A stretch of DNA of 64,000 nt from JAFGXT01 sp963677165 (GTDB lineage Bacteria > Verrucomicrobiota > Lentisphaeria > Victivallales > SZUA-371). Where the stretch lies: assembly GCA_963677165.2 (NCBI GenBank), contig CAXXSX010000002.1:2170001-2234000 (forward strand), written 5' to 3'. Shown here in pieces: positions 51,817 to 60,557 of this stretch. A program made the translations under genes and the position numbers. The notes under the pieces are model-generated. The model saw only the letters and a program-made list of their open reading frames with translations. It searched no databases and was not told the origin of the DNA. How positions within the stretch are numbered: the first letter of the stretch is position 1; every line of letters begins with the position of its first letter.

Positions 51817-53265
51817 TTATATCAATGATGAAGTTGCTGCACGTACTTCCTCTATTGTTGTTTTTCCTTGTGTGATTTTTGCTGCCCCGTCGAATTTCAG
51901 GCTTGGTAACCCCCGTTTACTGAATGCATACTCTTCAAAATCGTGCTCATCTGCACCAGACATAATCATTCTTTTTATCTCGCGATCCACATGAATCATT
52001 TCATATAAGCCAAGACGACCGGAATAACCGGTGTCGCCGCAGAAGCTACAACCCGTTACTTCAGGGATTTTTAGACTTTCATCCTCTTGGTTCCATTTAA
52101 ATTCCTCACATTCTTCCGGCGTTGGCCTGCGGTACTGCACACAGTGGCGGCACGGTGTTCTGACCAGTCGCTGAGCGATGGCCAGTCGCAATGTCGATGC
52201 CACTAGAAATGGTGCAATCCCCAGGTTAATCAGTCGGGTCAACACCCCGGAGGCACTGTTGGTATGCAGAGTCGACAGAACCAGGTGACCAGTAAGTGAT
52301 GATTTGATCGCGATATCCCCCGTTTCGCCATCACGTATTTCCCCAATCATGATCACGTCCGGGTCATGACGCAGCACACTGCGAAGCGCTTTATTGAAAG
52401 TAACCCTGCCGCTGTCTGAATCGACTTTGATCTGGGTGACTCCGCTGACCGGTTTTTCCACTGGGTCTTCAATACTTACCAGATGTTTGCTGCCGTCACC
52501 GCGCATATGACGCAGAGCGGCATAGAGGGTTGTGGTCTTACCGCTTCCGGTTGGTCCGGACAGCAGGATGATGCCATTCGGGTCGGACAGAGATTGCAGC
52601 AGCATAGAGGTATGGACGTCATTCAGTCCCAGCGACTCAATACTTGCCAGAGCCTCCTCATCATCCTGGGTCAGTAGTCGCAATGTGATGTGTTCACCGT
52701 AGACTGTAGGAACAGTGGCTACACGCAAACTTACCTGATCGCCCATCAGTTCCATATTGATATTACCGTCCAGAGGAATTCGTTTTTCCGCGATATCCAA
52801 ATCCGCGGCTATTTTAATTACCGAGGTTAGTTCGGTGATCATGTCGCGGCTCAATTCCATATCTCGGCGCATCTGGCCGTCAATACGCATTTTCACCAGA
52901 CCACTGTTCTTGGTTGGGGAAATATGTATGTCGGATGCCCTTAGCTGTAAAGCACGATTAATAATACGATCAAGTAGCAAAGTAGCGTTTTCATTACCTG
53001 AGTGCAGGCTGTCGGGATAATAGCGTTTCAGCGCTTTGATCAGGAGTTCCGTGCTGTCAGCTTGTACCGCATCGATAGCCAACCCGGTAATATTTTCCAG
53101 TTGTTCTACTGCGTCAATTGCGTCATCTTCACCGGTACATGCCACTAGAAGCAAGTCATTATCCAGGGATAGCGGAAGAAGTTTCAGTCGTCTGGCAACC
53201 GCGGCAGGAACCAGGTCCAATACCTGCTGAGGAACGACTACTTTATTTATATCAATATTTTTCAT
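51817..53265 (-). CDS. gspE: GspE/PilB assembly ATPase
   Basis: 482 residues. A GspE N-terminal domain (ARRLKLLPLSLDNDLLLVAC) precedes the ATPase core with Walker A GPTGSGKTTTLYAAL, LVSIEDPVEKPV, Walker B IMIGEIRDGETGDIA and LSTLHTNSASGVLTRL. The zinc-binding four-Cys loop (CRHC about 30 residues before CSFCGDTGYSGRLG) is present. It powers pseudopilin polymerisation. With PilT in the same operon, both extension and retraction motors are encoded. Confidence 0.95.
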   Translation of the reverse strand: MKNIDINKVVVPQQVLDLVPAAVARRLKLLPLSLDNDLLLVACTGEDDAIDAVEQLENITGLAIDAVQADSTELLIKALKRYYPDSLHSGNENATLLLDRIINRALQLRASDIHISPTKNSGLVKMRIDGQMRRDMELSRDMITELTSVIKIAADLDIAEKRIPLDGNINMELMGDQVSLRVATVPTVYGEHITLRLLTQDDEEALASIESLGLNDVHTSMLLQSLSDPNGIILLSGPTGSGKTTTLYAALRHMRGDGSKHLVSIEDPVEKPVSGVTQIKVDSDSGRVTFNKALRSVLRHDPDVIMIGEIRDGETGDIAIKSSLTGHLVLSTLHTNSASGVLTRLINLGIAPFLVASTLRLAIAQRLVRTPCRHCVQYRRPTPEECEEFKWNQEDESLKIPEVTGCSFCGDTGYSGRLGLYEMIHVDREIKRMIMSGADEHDFEEYAFSKRGLPSLKFDGAAKITQGKTTIEEVRAATSSLI

Positions 53266-53279
53266 GTCATTCTTTCTGC

Positions 53280-53978
53280 TTATTTTATCAGATATGGGAT
53301 ATGAACCTCAAATTCCATTTCAACGCCGTGTCGTGGCTGAAGTTTTTTGTTGTATATAACAGTTTCCGTAGTATTTATCGCTATATTGTTTGCAATGAAT
53401 ACATGACTTATTGAATTCATGGTGAGGAGAAATTTCTTAATATTCTTGAACTGACCGATTACTTTAAAATGATAACCTACGGTACTTAGACATGAAGGTA
53501 CTTGGGGTCTCATATGGTAATCGATTTTTTTCTCAGTCTTTTTTCCTCTTTTTTTCTTTTTTTTAGAAGTTTTGACTGTAGCATTTGTGAGTTTTTCTTC
53601 GTTTAAAAGTTTTACATCACATTCATTCAATAACTGACGGAGGTCAATGATTACCTTCCCGCTTTCACTTACTTCCAGGGCAGTTTCACAGTCGAGGGCA
53701 TTTTCATACAGTGTTTTTTCATCCTTCAACTTTCGGGACAGTTCTTTTTTCTGCCTTTGCATTTCCTGTATTTGCAGTGCCACACCGCTTCCAGCAATAT
53801 CATCCAACTTCTTTTTTATAGCCTTGATCTCTTTGGCCATGGGTTTTGTTACATATTTTGAACCTGCGTAAATAATTACGAAGCTGATTCCGGCTCCGAT
53901 CAGGATACGCATGATTAGGGAGGTGCGATTCCAGTAACGCAGAAAATCTTCGCGCCAGATTTTTAGTTGTTTATTCAT
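53280..53978 (-). CDS. GspM/PilO-like inner-membrane protein
   Basis: About 232 residues: a short cytoplasmic start (NKQLKIWREDFLRYW), one helix (LIMRILIGAGISFVIIYAG), a coiled coil (about 50-105, EIKAIKKKLDDIAG and EMQRQKKELSRKLKDE), a Lys-rich patch (KTSKKKKKRGKKTEKK) and a ferredoxin-like C-terminal domain (YHFKVIGQFKNIKKFLLTM). That is the plan of GspM/PilO. The ATG at 53978 gives a 22-base gap after the GspL-like gene. Longer versions would overlap that gene. Confidence 0.75.
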   Translation of the reverse strand: MNKQLKIWREDFLRYWNRTSLIMRILIGAGISFVIIYAGSKYVTKPMAKEIKAIKKKLDDIAGSGVALQIQEMQRQKKELSRKLKDEKTLYENALDCETALEVSESGKVIIDLRQLLNECDVKLLNEEKLTNATVKTSKKKKKRGKKTEKKIDYHMRPQVPSCLSTVGYHFKVIGQFKNIKKFLLTMNSISHVFIANNIAINTTETVIYNKKLQPRHGVEMEFEVHIPYLIK

Positions 53979-54000
53979 ATATATAAAATATCTCCGGGGG

Positions 54001-55338
54001 TTATCGGTGCTTGTCAGCTCCTTTGCTGATTCGACATTTAAATTCAAGCCGTCCATCCTCTTTATTGCTTAGTCCTTCCGAGAATAGAGCCTGGTTGTGT
54101 CTGCCTAATTGCTTTTCAAAATGTGATAAAAAGCCCGCCATATCCGGTTGCCAGTAAGTTTCTCCGGTTATGATAATTCCATTGGATTGCTGACAAATCG
54201 AGGTTATCTTTGTATACTTCAAACGATAACGGTGCAGCAGTTTTATAAAGTTGATAAAATCATTCGATACAGCATGGTTGGTTTTGAGCAGATTTGTCAG
54301 AACATGATAGTAGCTTATTTTATTTCTCAGATCGGCCAGCTGTTTTTCATTGGATTTTAGAGCGTCACTGAGATTTTTCTTATTCTTATAATTTTTACTG
54401 AGTCCGGAATCCGTTGCCTTCAACTGGGCATACTGAAAAATCATTACAGCTAAAGAGGCTCCGATCATGAAAAGACAAAGTTTTGTTCCAGTCTCACGTG
54501 GGTCTTTGACTTTCGGGGGAGGGGTCGCTGTTAGAAGCTGTTTTGCAGTGGCTTCTCCCGACAGGCCTGGCAATATTTCCCATAAATCTTTTGGCGCGAA
54601 AGCGTCAAGGGACTCCAATTCAATTAATTCTTCCAGACTTTTTAGGGTCGTTTCAGATAGGGTTTCAAGATACAAGCGCAACTTCTGTCCGGCGAGATTG
54701 CCTACACGTCGACTGATTTTCTGTTTCCATTGTTCTTCAGTCAGATTCTTCCCGGGAAGGCCGAATGGAATATTTCTAATGGAACAGGAGGTGCCCGACA
54801 TTCCCGCGAGAAAACCGCAATTATTCAGAAGCAGAAGGATGTGGGAATTTTCTTTGGTCTGGTAGTACAAGTAATCAAGTAATAAAGCCTGCTGTAAACT
54901 CATTATGCCATGATTCTTTATTTTTGCTCTGCGACATTCTTTTTCAAGCTCTTTCAACTTCGTAACCGGAATTGCTGAACAGTAGCCGCCGCGATAAAGT
55001 CCCTTACTGCTGGTCATTACCACTGACGGACGAATACTGTCGGTGGCAGCTCCGCTCAGAGATGAAAGTTCATAGGCTAGAGCCTGCATCACTTCTTCCG
55101 GCTCTGCTTCTTCTGATAAATCCGGATGGATTTCATAAATATCCGCCGGCATTAGCCAGATTGTACTGCCAGCTTTGTTTTTACGGCCCCAGTCAAGAAT
55201 TTCACGAATCGTACAATCCATTTCAAACTCATTATTAACCGCGCCTTTTTTGCCGCGAGCAATCTGTGCGTAGATCTTTCCCGACATTTCTACAATCGTC
55301 ATGCAATTTTCTGACGATTTTTTCTTCTTCCAAAACAT
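54001..55338 (-). CDS. GspL / PilM-PilN-like inner-membrane protein
   Basis: 445 residues. The N-terminal 270 residues resemble the cytoplasmic actin-like domain of GspL/PilM (TIVEMSGKIYAQIARGK, LQQALLLDYLYY, HILLLLNNCGFLAG). A membrane helix (LCLFMIGASLAVMIFQYA, near 290) is followed by a coiled coil and a PilN-like domain (FINFIKLLHRYRLKYTKITS, GIIITGETYWQPDM). It would recruit the GspE ATPase to the inner-membrane platform. It is upstream of the GspM-like gene, the usual order. Confidence 0.78.
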   Translation of the reverse strand: MFWKKKKSSENCMTIVEMSGKIYAQIARGKKGAVNNEFEMDCTIREILDWGRKNKAGSTIWLMPADIYEIHPDLSEEAEPEEVMQALAYELSSLSGAATDSIRPSVVMTSSKGLYRGGYCSAIPVTKLKELEKECRRAKIKNHGIMSLQQALLLDYLYYQTKENSHILLLLNNCGFLAGMSGTSCSIRNIPFGLPGKNLTEEQWKQKISRRVGNLAGQKLRLYLETLSETTLKSLEELIELESLDAFAPKDLWEILPGLSGEATAKQLLTATPPPKVKDPRETGTKLCLFMIGASLAVMIFQYAQLKATDSGLSKNYKNKKNLSDALKSNEKQLADLRNKISYYHVLTNLLKTNHAVSNDFINFIKLLHRYRLKYTKITSICQQSNGIIITGETYWQPDMAGFLSHFEKQLGRHNQALFSEGLSNKEDGRLEFKCRISKGADKHR

Positions 55339-55345
55339 TTATTTT

Positions 55346-56650
55346 TTACTCTTCTTCTAATTCATTTACCAGATATAATGTTACGTGATTACTGCCTGGT
55401 TTTAGTGTTATATCAATTACGTCCGAGCAGAATTTGTTTACGTACACCGTGTCATCGGTGGAGTTTGTTGTTTCATAGTAGCTCCAGGCAAAAAGTTTCC
55501 TGTGACCAGGGACTAGATTAACAGGGTCATGTTCGTTCCCGTCAGCTGTTTTTACTTCTATTGTCCCGGATGAGGTAACAAGATTGAAAATATGATGAGA
55601 GCTGCTATTTTGATTGAGAGAGGTCATTAAGATATTGGTTTCCCCCTTTTCCACATATGGACTGAATAAAGCAACATTTACTGTTTTTATATGGTTTGGT
55701 TCTGGATAAATGCATTCCCATACGATTTCATTGTCTACTGTAAGTGATTTATAGGAGGTTAAGAAGGTCGGCTTAGCTGTTGCTAATCCGCTCTTTCCGG
55801 TTCCAGTAGTCGAGTCCGAAGGGATCGTTTTTACCTTGTAGAGAAATCCCCCTTCAACGATAGGGGCAGAACTGGTAGAATAGGATGTATCGGGAGTCCA
55901 GCCGGAATATCCAGATAAATCTTCTGTTCCACTGGCATTACGCATAATAGGAGTCGTTCCAGAGTCGTCTCTGACCATAACGTTGACGACAAGAGAAGGC
56001 GTTGTATAGTCCATTTGCAGTGATTGATTTTTCTCATGCCATTCCACGTCATCATCGTCATTATAGGTAGTGTTGCTGCCGTCACTTACGATATAGTTCA
56101 TTATATCGCCAGTCTCAGTATCATCGGAAGATTCAGCAACTCTCCAATTATTATTCCATGCGTCTTTAAATGTTGTTGAGAGAACATTTATATATGGTCC
56201 GCGCCAGCCGCAGTAATAAGGGATATCAGTAAACTTATCTGGAAAACTTAAGTTTGAGTCTGTGGGAAAAGTTATGCAGTTTGAAAGTGAAAATTCAACA
56301 TTTGTCCATTTTCCATTATTTTCTTCGTTTCCACTATAGTAGTTTTCGACTTCTTCTTTACTGAATAACTCAGTTAAAATTTTACCGTCGTCTACAGTGT
56401 TAATAACAATTGGCAATCTTCCCATATCTGATAAAAAACGGCTGATTCCATCCGGTTCTTTTGTGCCGCAGACTGCGTCGCGAATTGATTTCATTGTCTG
56501 GTAGTTGCTGTCGTATCGCTCATTCTCTGCCGATTCAACCAGTGAGCCCAAGACCACAGACGCGACAGCTGCCATGATCCCGAGAACGACCACAATCTCG
56601 ATAAGGGTCATGCGTTTTTCAATTGTCGATTGTCTATGGTTGTTTTTCAT
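55346..56650 (-). CDS. Large pseudopilin
   Basis: 434 residues. The leader ends EKR and the helix is MTLIEIVVVLGIMAAVASVV, with Glu at position 5 of the mature protein. The residue before cleavage is Arg. The mature domain is large and beta-rich (GWRGPYINVL, DAWNNNWRVAES), reminiscent of GspG/GspK-like minor pseudopilins, with a C-terminal domain of unknown kind. It is eight bases upstream of the GspL-like gene. It may sit at the pseudopilus tip, but that is inference. Confidence 0.82.
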   Translation of the reverse strand: MKNNHRQSTIEKRMTLIEIVVVLGIMAAVASVVLGSLVESAENERYDSNYQTMKSIRDAVCGTKEPDGISRFLSDMGRLPIVINTVDDGKILTELFSKEEVENYYSGNEENNGKWTNVEFSLSNCITFPTDSNLSFPDKFTDIPYYCGWRGPYINVLSTTFKDAWNNNWRVAESSDDTETGDIMNYIVSDGSNTTYNDDDDVEWHEKNQSLQMDYTTPSLVVNVMVRDDSGTTPIMRNASGTEDLSGYSGWTPDTSYSTSSAPIVEGGFLYKVKTIPSDSTTGTGKSGLATAKPTFLTSYKSLTVDNEIVWECIYPEPNHIKTVNVALFSPYVEKGETNILMTSLNQNSSSHHIFNLVTSSGTIEVKTADGNEHDPVNLVPGHRKLFAWSYYETTNSTDDTVYVNKFCSDVIDITLKPGSNHVTLYLVNELEEE

Positions 56651-56747
56651 GATTAAGTTATAAAGTTTTAAGTTTTAAATAACTGTCGCTTGCGGCACCT
56701 TCACTATTGCGGTAACTACTTCACTGCCGTATTCGGCTACTTCACTC

Positions 56748-57392
56748 CTAATACGTTGCCAGCGGCATCAGACGAATTACAATATCATCGCTCTGAGCTT
56801 CGATTTCCCCGGTATCGTCGTCAACATTACTTGCGCTGGTGTCCAGATCACAATCCGGGCCGGTGCAGATCAGCACCATTTTACGATATTTTTTCTGCCT
56901 CTCCGTATCTATTTCTGAACCGGTTATCTCCGGACACATTACCCGGTAGTAGCCGCCATACGGATCTTTAATAACCGGAATAGTTACAGTTCCACCCTCA
57001 TCGTAAACCTGACCCACGTTGGTTGGAGATGTGGCAATGCTTTTTTCATCTTCTCTTCTGAGGTATGGCCCGCGCCGTCCCGTGCCGGTGGAGGAATCAT
57101 ATTCAGAATAAGTAACGGGAGCATCGTCAACACCTAATGGATGGGTTTCGTTGGTCAGAGGCCATAATCCGTAGCAGATAATGTCGTACATATCGTCGTT
57201 GCTGTTTTTCAATCTGGTGTCTTCCGCGAAGCGTCGGAATGATTCCTGTATTTCGCGCATTTCCGTAGCTGCCGCTTTGTCTTTCGCATGGTCGGCGGTA
57301 TCACTGAAACCGGGCAACACCAGCGATACTAGGGCACCAAGAATTCCTATCACGATCAGTAATTCGATCAGTGAAAAATTCTGTTTTTTCAT
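56748..57392 (-). CDS. Pseudopilin (GspG-like)
   Basis: 214 residues. A very short leader (MKKQN) precedes FSLIELLIVIGILGALVSLV with Glu5, then an alpha-helical spine (DHAKDKAAATEMREIQESFR), RGPYLRRED and KDPYGGYYRVM, the GspG-like pattern of D-P-W/Y-G. The residue before cleavage is Asn, not Gly. It lies between two repeat-containing gaps in the secretion operon. Confidence 0.85.
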   Translation of the reverse strand: MKKQNFSLIELLIVIGILGALVSLVLPGFSDTADHAKDKAAATEMREIQESFRRFAEDTRLKNSNDDMYDIICYGLWPLTNETHPLGVDDAPVTYSEYDSSTGTGRRGPYLRREDEKSIATSPTNVGQVYDEGGTVTIPVIKDPYGGYYRVMCPEITGSEIDTERQKKYRKMVLICTGPDCDLDTSASNVDDDTGEIEAQSDDIVIRLMPLATY

Positions 57393-57417
57393 TATTTCCA
57401 GTTCCTTATTTATTATT

Positions 57418-57714
57418 CACCACGAAGATCACAAAGGACCACGAAGGTATGATAAGTTTTTAGTTTTTAGTTTAGTGTCTATATTTTACACTTCTATCAC
57501 AAAAGTGTTTTTTAATTTTCCGGCGACGGCGAAACCTGGAGCTACCGTCCGAAGGACGGAAGCAGATGTAAAGCATCTCATAGGGTTAAGGGACTTGTCC
57601 CTTATTAATAACTGCTATTTGCGACATCTCTTTTTTACTACTTTGCCGCTGCCTCATTTTCCATATTCTATAATTTAGTTTTCTTCTTCGTGTTTCTTCG
57701 TGATCTTCATGGTT
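57418..57714. repeat. MITE-like element with terminal inverted repeats
   Basis: The left end CACCACGAAGATCACAAAGG (57418 on) and the right end (57682-57714) are imperfect inverted copies built of ACCACGAAGA-type units. Inside are three hairpins: CCGTCC/GGACGG (57545-57559), AGATG/CATCT (57564-57578) and TAAGGGAC/GTCCCTTA (57587-57604). There is no coding capacity. It separates the major pilin gene from the rest of the operon. Confidence 0.6.
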
Positions 57715-57754
57715 AAAAATCTCCAAAATGCCTACCCCTGTAAACTACTGAAGA

Positions 57755-57791
57755 GCGACGGGAGAAATACTGCTTACAGTTCTCCCGCCGC
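57755..57791 (-). terminator. Hairpin downstream of the major pilin gene
   Basis: GCGACGGGAGAA (57755-57766) and TTCTCCCGCCGC (57780-57791) pair except for two central mismatches, 56 bases after the pilin stop. No T run follows on the minus strand, so it may stabilise the abundant pilin mRNA or attenuate readthrough rather than terminate fully. Confidence 0.4.
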
Positions 57792-57846
57792 CCAAGGCTG
57801 ATCTATAAAATTACGGTATAATTTAAGTTATTCCGCTAATTTTTCT

Positions 57847-58707
57847 TTAGAAATCTGAACCTTTCAAGCTACCGCATTCCGGGCAAGCTGTACCGATCAG
57901 GCGGGCAGGAATGGGATCTCCATTGCTGTCAACTGAGTCATAAACTTTGAAGAGGCAAATGTAATAACGGAATTTGCCATCTTCAGGCCATGGGCATTTA
58001 CCTTCGAGAGCAATGCTTACCGGAGATTCCTGTTTGACATTGCCATCAGAATCATAAGCTGTTTCCCAGTCAATAGTAGGAGCAGCGAACAACGGAACGA
58101 TAACGCCTGCCGGATCCGAAGCCGTATCCAGGGGTTTGATGCTGCCGGCCGCAGCCCATTCTTCCAATCCTTTACCATTAATAGTAAATTCTTCACCATC
58201 ATCGCTCCAAATTGCATAAGATCCATCGCCGAGCGTAATGTTAGTCGCGGCAGCAGCGGTGGTATCAATAGTATTGACATATACTCCAGTAGCAACACTT
58301 GTATCGGCTGTACCTGTTCCATAGGCTAAACTGGTGATTCCCGCAGCCCTAAGCGAATTAGCTTCAGTTTCAGTTAGTGCAGCTGAGCCAGATGATGTAA
58401 AGTTATCTGCAGTTGCATCAACCAAAGCTGAATTACCATCAGAGTCCTGTACGGTCGTCGCTGCGTCGCTGGCATTCAAACCGGTGTGGAAGCCGTTAGG
58501 ATACACGCCGTTGGCAGCTCTGAACATAGTTACATAACGCAGGGTTCCGGAGTTGTTATAATCGCAACCGGTGTCTTTAGCGTTGTCTTCAGCGTCTTGG
58601 AATTGCGGCAGAATCAGAGCAGTCAGCGCACCCATAATACCGATTACAATGAGAAGTTCTATCAGCGAGAAATTCTTTCTGAGAGTTTTTACTTTTTTAG
58701 TGAACAT
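57847..58707 (-). CDS. Major pilin / pseudopilin of the secretion operon
   Basis: About 286 residues from the ATG at 58707, which has AGGAAAA upstream and gives a short basic leader (FTKKVKTLRKN); an in-frame start 75 bases earlier would give an unlikely 37-residue leader. The helix is FSLIELLIVIGIMGALTALI. The mature domain is rich in Thr, Ala, Gly and Ser and ends with ACPECGSLKGSDF. Its position at the head of the operon, followed by repeats and a hairpin, suggests it is the abundant subunit. Confidence 0.85.
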   Translation of the reverse strand: MFTKKVKTLRKNFSLIELLIVIGIMGALTALILPQFQDAEDNAKDTGCDYNNSGTLRYVTMFRAANGVYPNGFHTGLNASDAATTVQDSDGNSALVDATADNFTSSGSAALTETEANSLRAAGITSLAYGTGTADTSVATGVYVNTIDTTAAAATNITLGDGSYAIWSDDGEEFTINGKGLEEWAAAGSIKPLDTASDPAGVIVPLFAAPTIDWETAYDSDGNVKQESPVSIALEGKCPWPEDGKFRYYICLFKVYDSVDSNGDPIPARLIGTACPECGSLKGSDF

Positions 58708-58914
58708 TTTTAATTTTTCCTGTTCTTTTTTATAGTTTTGGTTTTTTTGTTCATTTATTGTCATGTTCACCCACAGAACCATAATTCATAAATTTAAAAT
58801 AAAATAGAGAAATTGTTTTTTGTTTCGGGTCCTCCCCGACAAGTCGTATCCGGATTTAACGTTCCTTTCACTCACCTCCTTGGATATAGACTTAATTTGT
58901 TATTGGTTTCTGAA

Positions 58915-59166
58915 TCACTTTGAGCCGTCCCGGACCATCCCTTTCCCGGGGAAATCGACCACAAACCGATACTCTTTTCCACATCGCAGCAGAATTTCTT
59001 TCTGTCCGCGCTTGAGTATCCTTAGGTCGATTTCAAGCCCGCCGAATCCGTTATGCGAATAAAGTTCGTCAAACAGTTCCAGTATTTTGCTTTTTACCAC
59101 TTTTACTGTTGTTGAACTTCCACATCCGCTACCACAGTTCGGACATAAATCGTCATTCCCTTTCAT
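58915..59166 (-). CDS. Small protein with N-terminal Cys-x2-Cys cluster
   Basis: 83 residues. DLCPNCGSGCGSSTTVKVV carries three Cys residues that could bind zinc, followed by a compact alpha/beta stretch (SKILELFDELYSHNGFGGLE, LRILKRGQKEILLRCGKEYR). GGAAGG lies upstream of the ATG at 59166. It precedes the pilin operon in the same direction, 207 bases away. No family is recognised; the amphipathic middle suggests a folded protein. Confidence 0.6.
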   Translation of the reverse strand: MKGNDDLCPNCGSGCGSSTTVKVVKSKILELFDELYSHNGFGGLEIDLRILKRGQKEILLRCGKEYRFVVDFPGKGMVRDGSK

Positions 59167-59672
59167 ATAACCTTCCGGATTGATTTTGGATCAATCACGT
59201 ATTTTATTGTTATTTGGAAAACTGCAATTAGGCATCCCTTATTGTTTTCTTTGCACATAAGTTAATTGGCAGTGAAAATATTTCAAGTAGGGTTTCCTAA
59301 TTATGCTATTATTGCAAAGTTTTGCAATTTTCCAGGTAGGAATGGCGCTTGAATATATCAGGAGAAATGAAATTTTATGAGATAGAAATTTGTTGTGTAA
59401 GAACCTACCTGTAAAGGTAACAGGAATTACAAATACTACCATAAGGGGTCAAATACTAATAATAAATTTGATAGAAAATATAATTAAACCAGAAGATTTC
59501 TTTATTGGTCAAGGTTGAGAAATTTCTCCGTTTTTTGAATCCGTCCAATTATTGCTTTACGCGTTTTATTATCCGTTCGACGAATACCATTCACTTAAAG
59601 CTCAAATGCTATATTTTTACATGTAGACTTATCATTTTTCTGAAATCTACGATTCGTATTGCGGCAGCATTA
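59167..59672. other. Intergenic stretch, no gene seen
   Basis: Mostly AT-rich, with only short frames lacking ribosome sites. Nothing in it could be assigned. Confidence 0.5.
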
Positions 59673-59851
59673 GTAGCTTGCGCTGTCCCAGCGCAAAAAG
59701 CATGTATACCGCAAACGTATAAACACGTCTTTCCTTAATACTCAAACGGCTGAATTCATTTAGTCCAAGTTATTCGTGACTTTATCGGTTATCCTCAAAT
59801 CCACATGATGTCAGCAAAACTGCTTATTGCGCTGAGGACAGCGCAAGCTAC
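59673..59851. repeat. Inverted pair of REP-like palindromes
   Basis: GTAGCTTGCGCTGTCCCAGC (59673 on) and its near-exact reverse complement ending at 59851 face each other across about 130 bases. Each is itself a hairpin: TTGCGCTG/CAGCGCAA with loop TCC at 59678-59696 and loop AGGA at 59827-59846. This is the layout of REP pairs (BIMEs). There is no RAYT transposase in the window. Confidence 0.7.
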
Positions 59852-59948
59852 TCTGAAGATCCGCCGAACAAAAGTTATTTTCACTATTCAATGACTAAAA
59901 ATTATTCAACAATATTAGCATGACCAATTTCTTAAGTGAACAGCATTA

Positions 59949-60134
59949 GTCCGTACGACGGACTGCGTTGTTACCGCTTTAACTCTGGTCGCCATGGCTC
60001 CTTACGGAAGCGGAAATTAGACAAATCGGGTGTAATACTCGCCCCTTGGGGCGTTTCCTGAAAAATAATATATTTGCTGAGTTTTTTTAGCGTTTTCAAT
60101 ACCTCGTATGCTTGCAACGAGGTAGTTTATTTAC
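59949..60134 (+). repeat. Hairpin repeat family, copy 3
   Basis: Aligns with copy 2 along its length. Stems are GTCCGT/ACGGAC, CCGCTT/AAGCGG, CGCCCC/GGGGCG and ACCTCG/CGAGGT. It abuts the stop codon of the DtxR-like gene at 60131. Confidence 0.8.
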
Positions 60135-60532
60135 TTTTTAGGACAAGTGATTGTATTAATATGCTTGCTTAGACGGGAGCAAAATGTGTCGTCTACATGA
60201 TGGAATAATTTCCTGGCAAGCAGTTTCGAATCATGGGATGAATAACTTAATACCTTCCGGGCAAAGTTTTCAATTACCTGTGTCCGCTCTTCACAGCCGA
60301 ATACAATTGACATTGCTGCTGGTTGCAAGGTGATATATTTCCTTTTGCCGTAGTGAACCAGGTTTTTGCTTTCAAGTTTACGCATTGCCTCAATTACTGA
60401 CGGCATGCTGACATTCAATGTTTTTGCAATCGCTATGATGTGAGCATGCCCATGACTCAAAGTTAGTTCGTGAACCGTTAATAGATAAATTTTCTGGGTT
60501 TTTGATAAAATTTCTGCCTTATTCTGTTCCAT
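60131..60532 (-). CDS. DtxR/MntR-like metal-responsive regulator
   Basis: 133 residues. The winged helix SKTQKIYLLTVHELTLSHGH, IAKTLNVSMPSVIEAMRKLE and NLVHYGKRKYITLQP matches the N-terminal half of DtxR/MntR proteins, followed by a short dimerisation region with several His and Cys residues (HHVDD, CSRLSKHINTITCP). Family members use iron or manganese as corepressor. It follows the flavoprotein gene by 25 bases and may sense metal or redox state for it. Confidence 0.8.
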   Translation of the reverse strand: MEQNKAEILSKTQKIYLLTVHELTLSHGHAHIIAIAKTLNVSMPSVIEAMRKLESKNLVHYGKRKYITLQPAAMSIVFGCEERTQVIENFARKVLSYSSHDSKLLARKLFHHVDDTFCSRLSKHINTITCPKK

Positions 60533-60557
60533 AATCTTTAACTATCTATCATACCTT

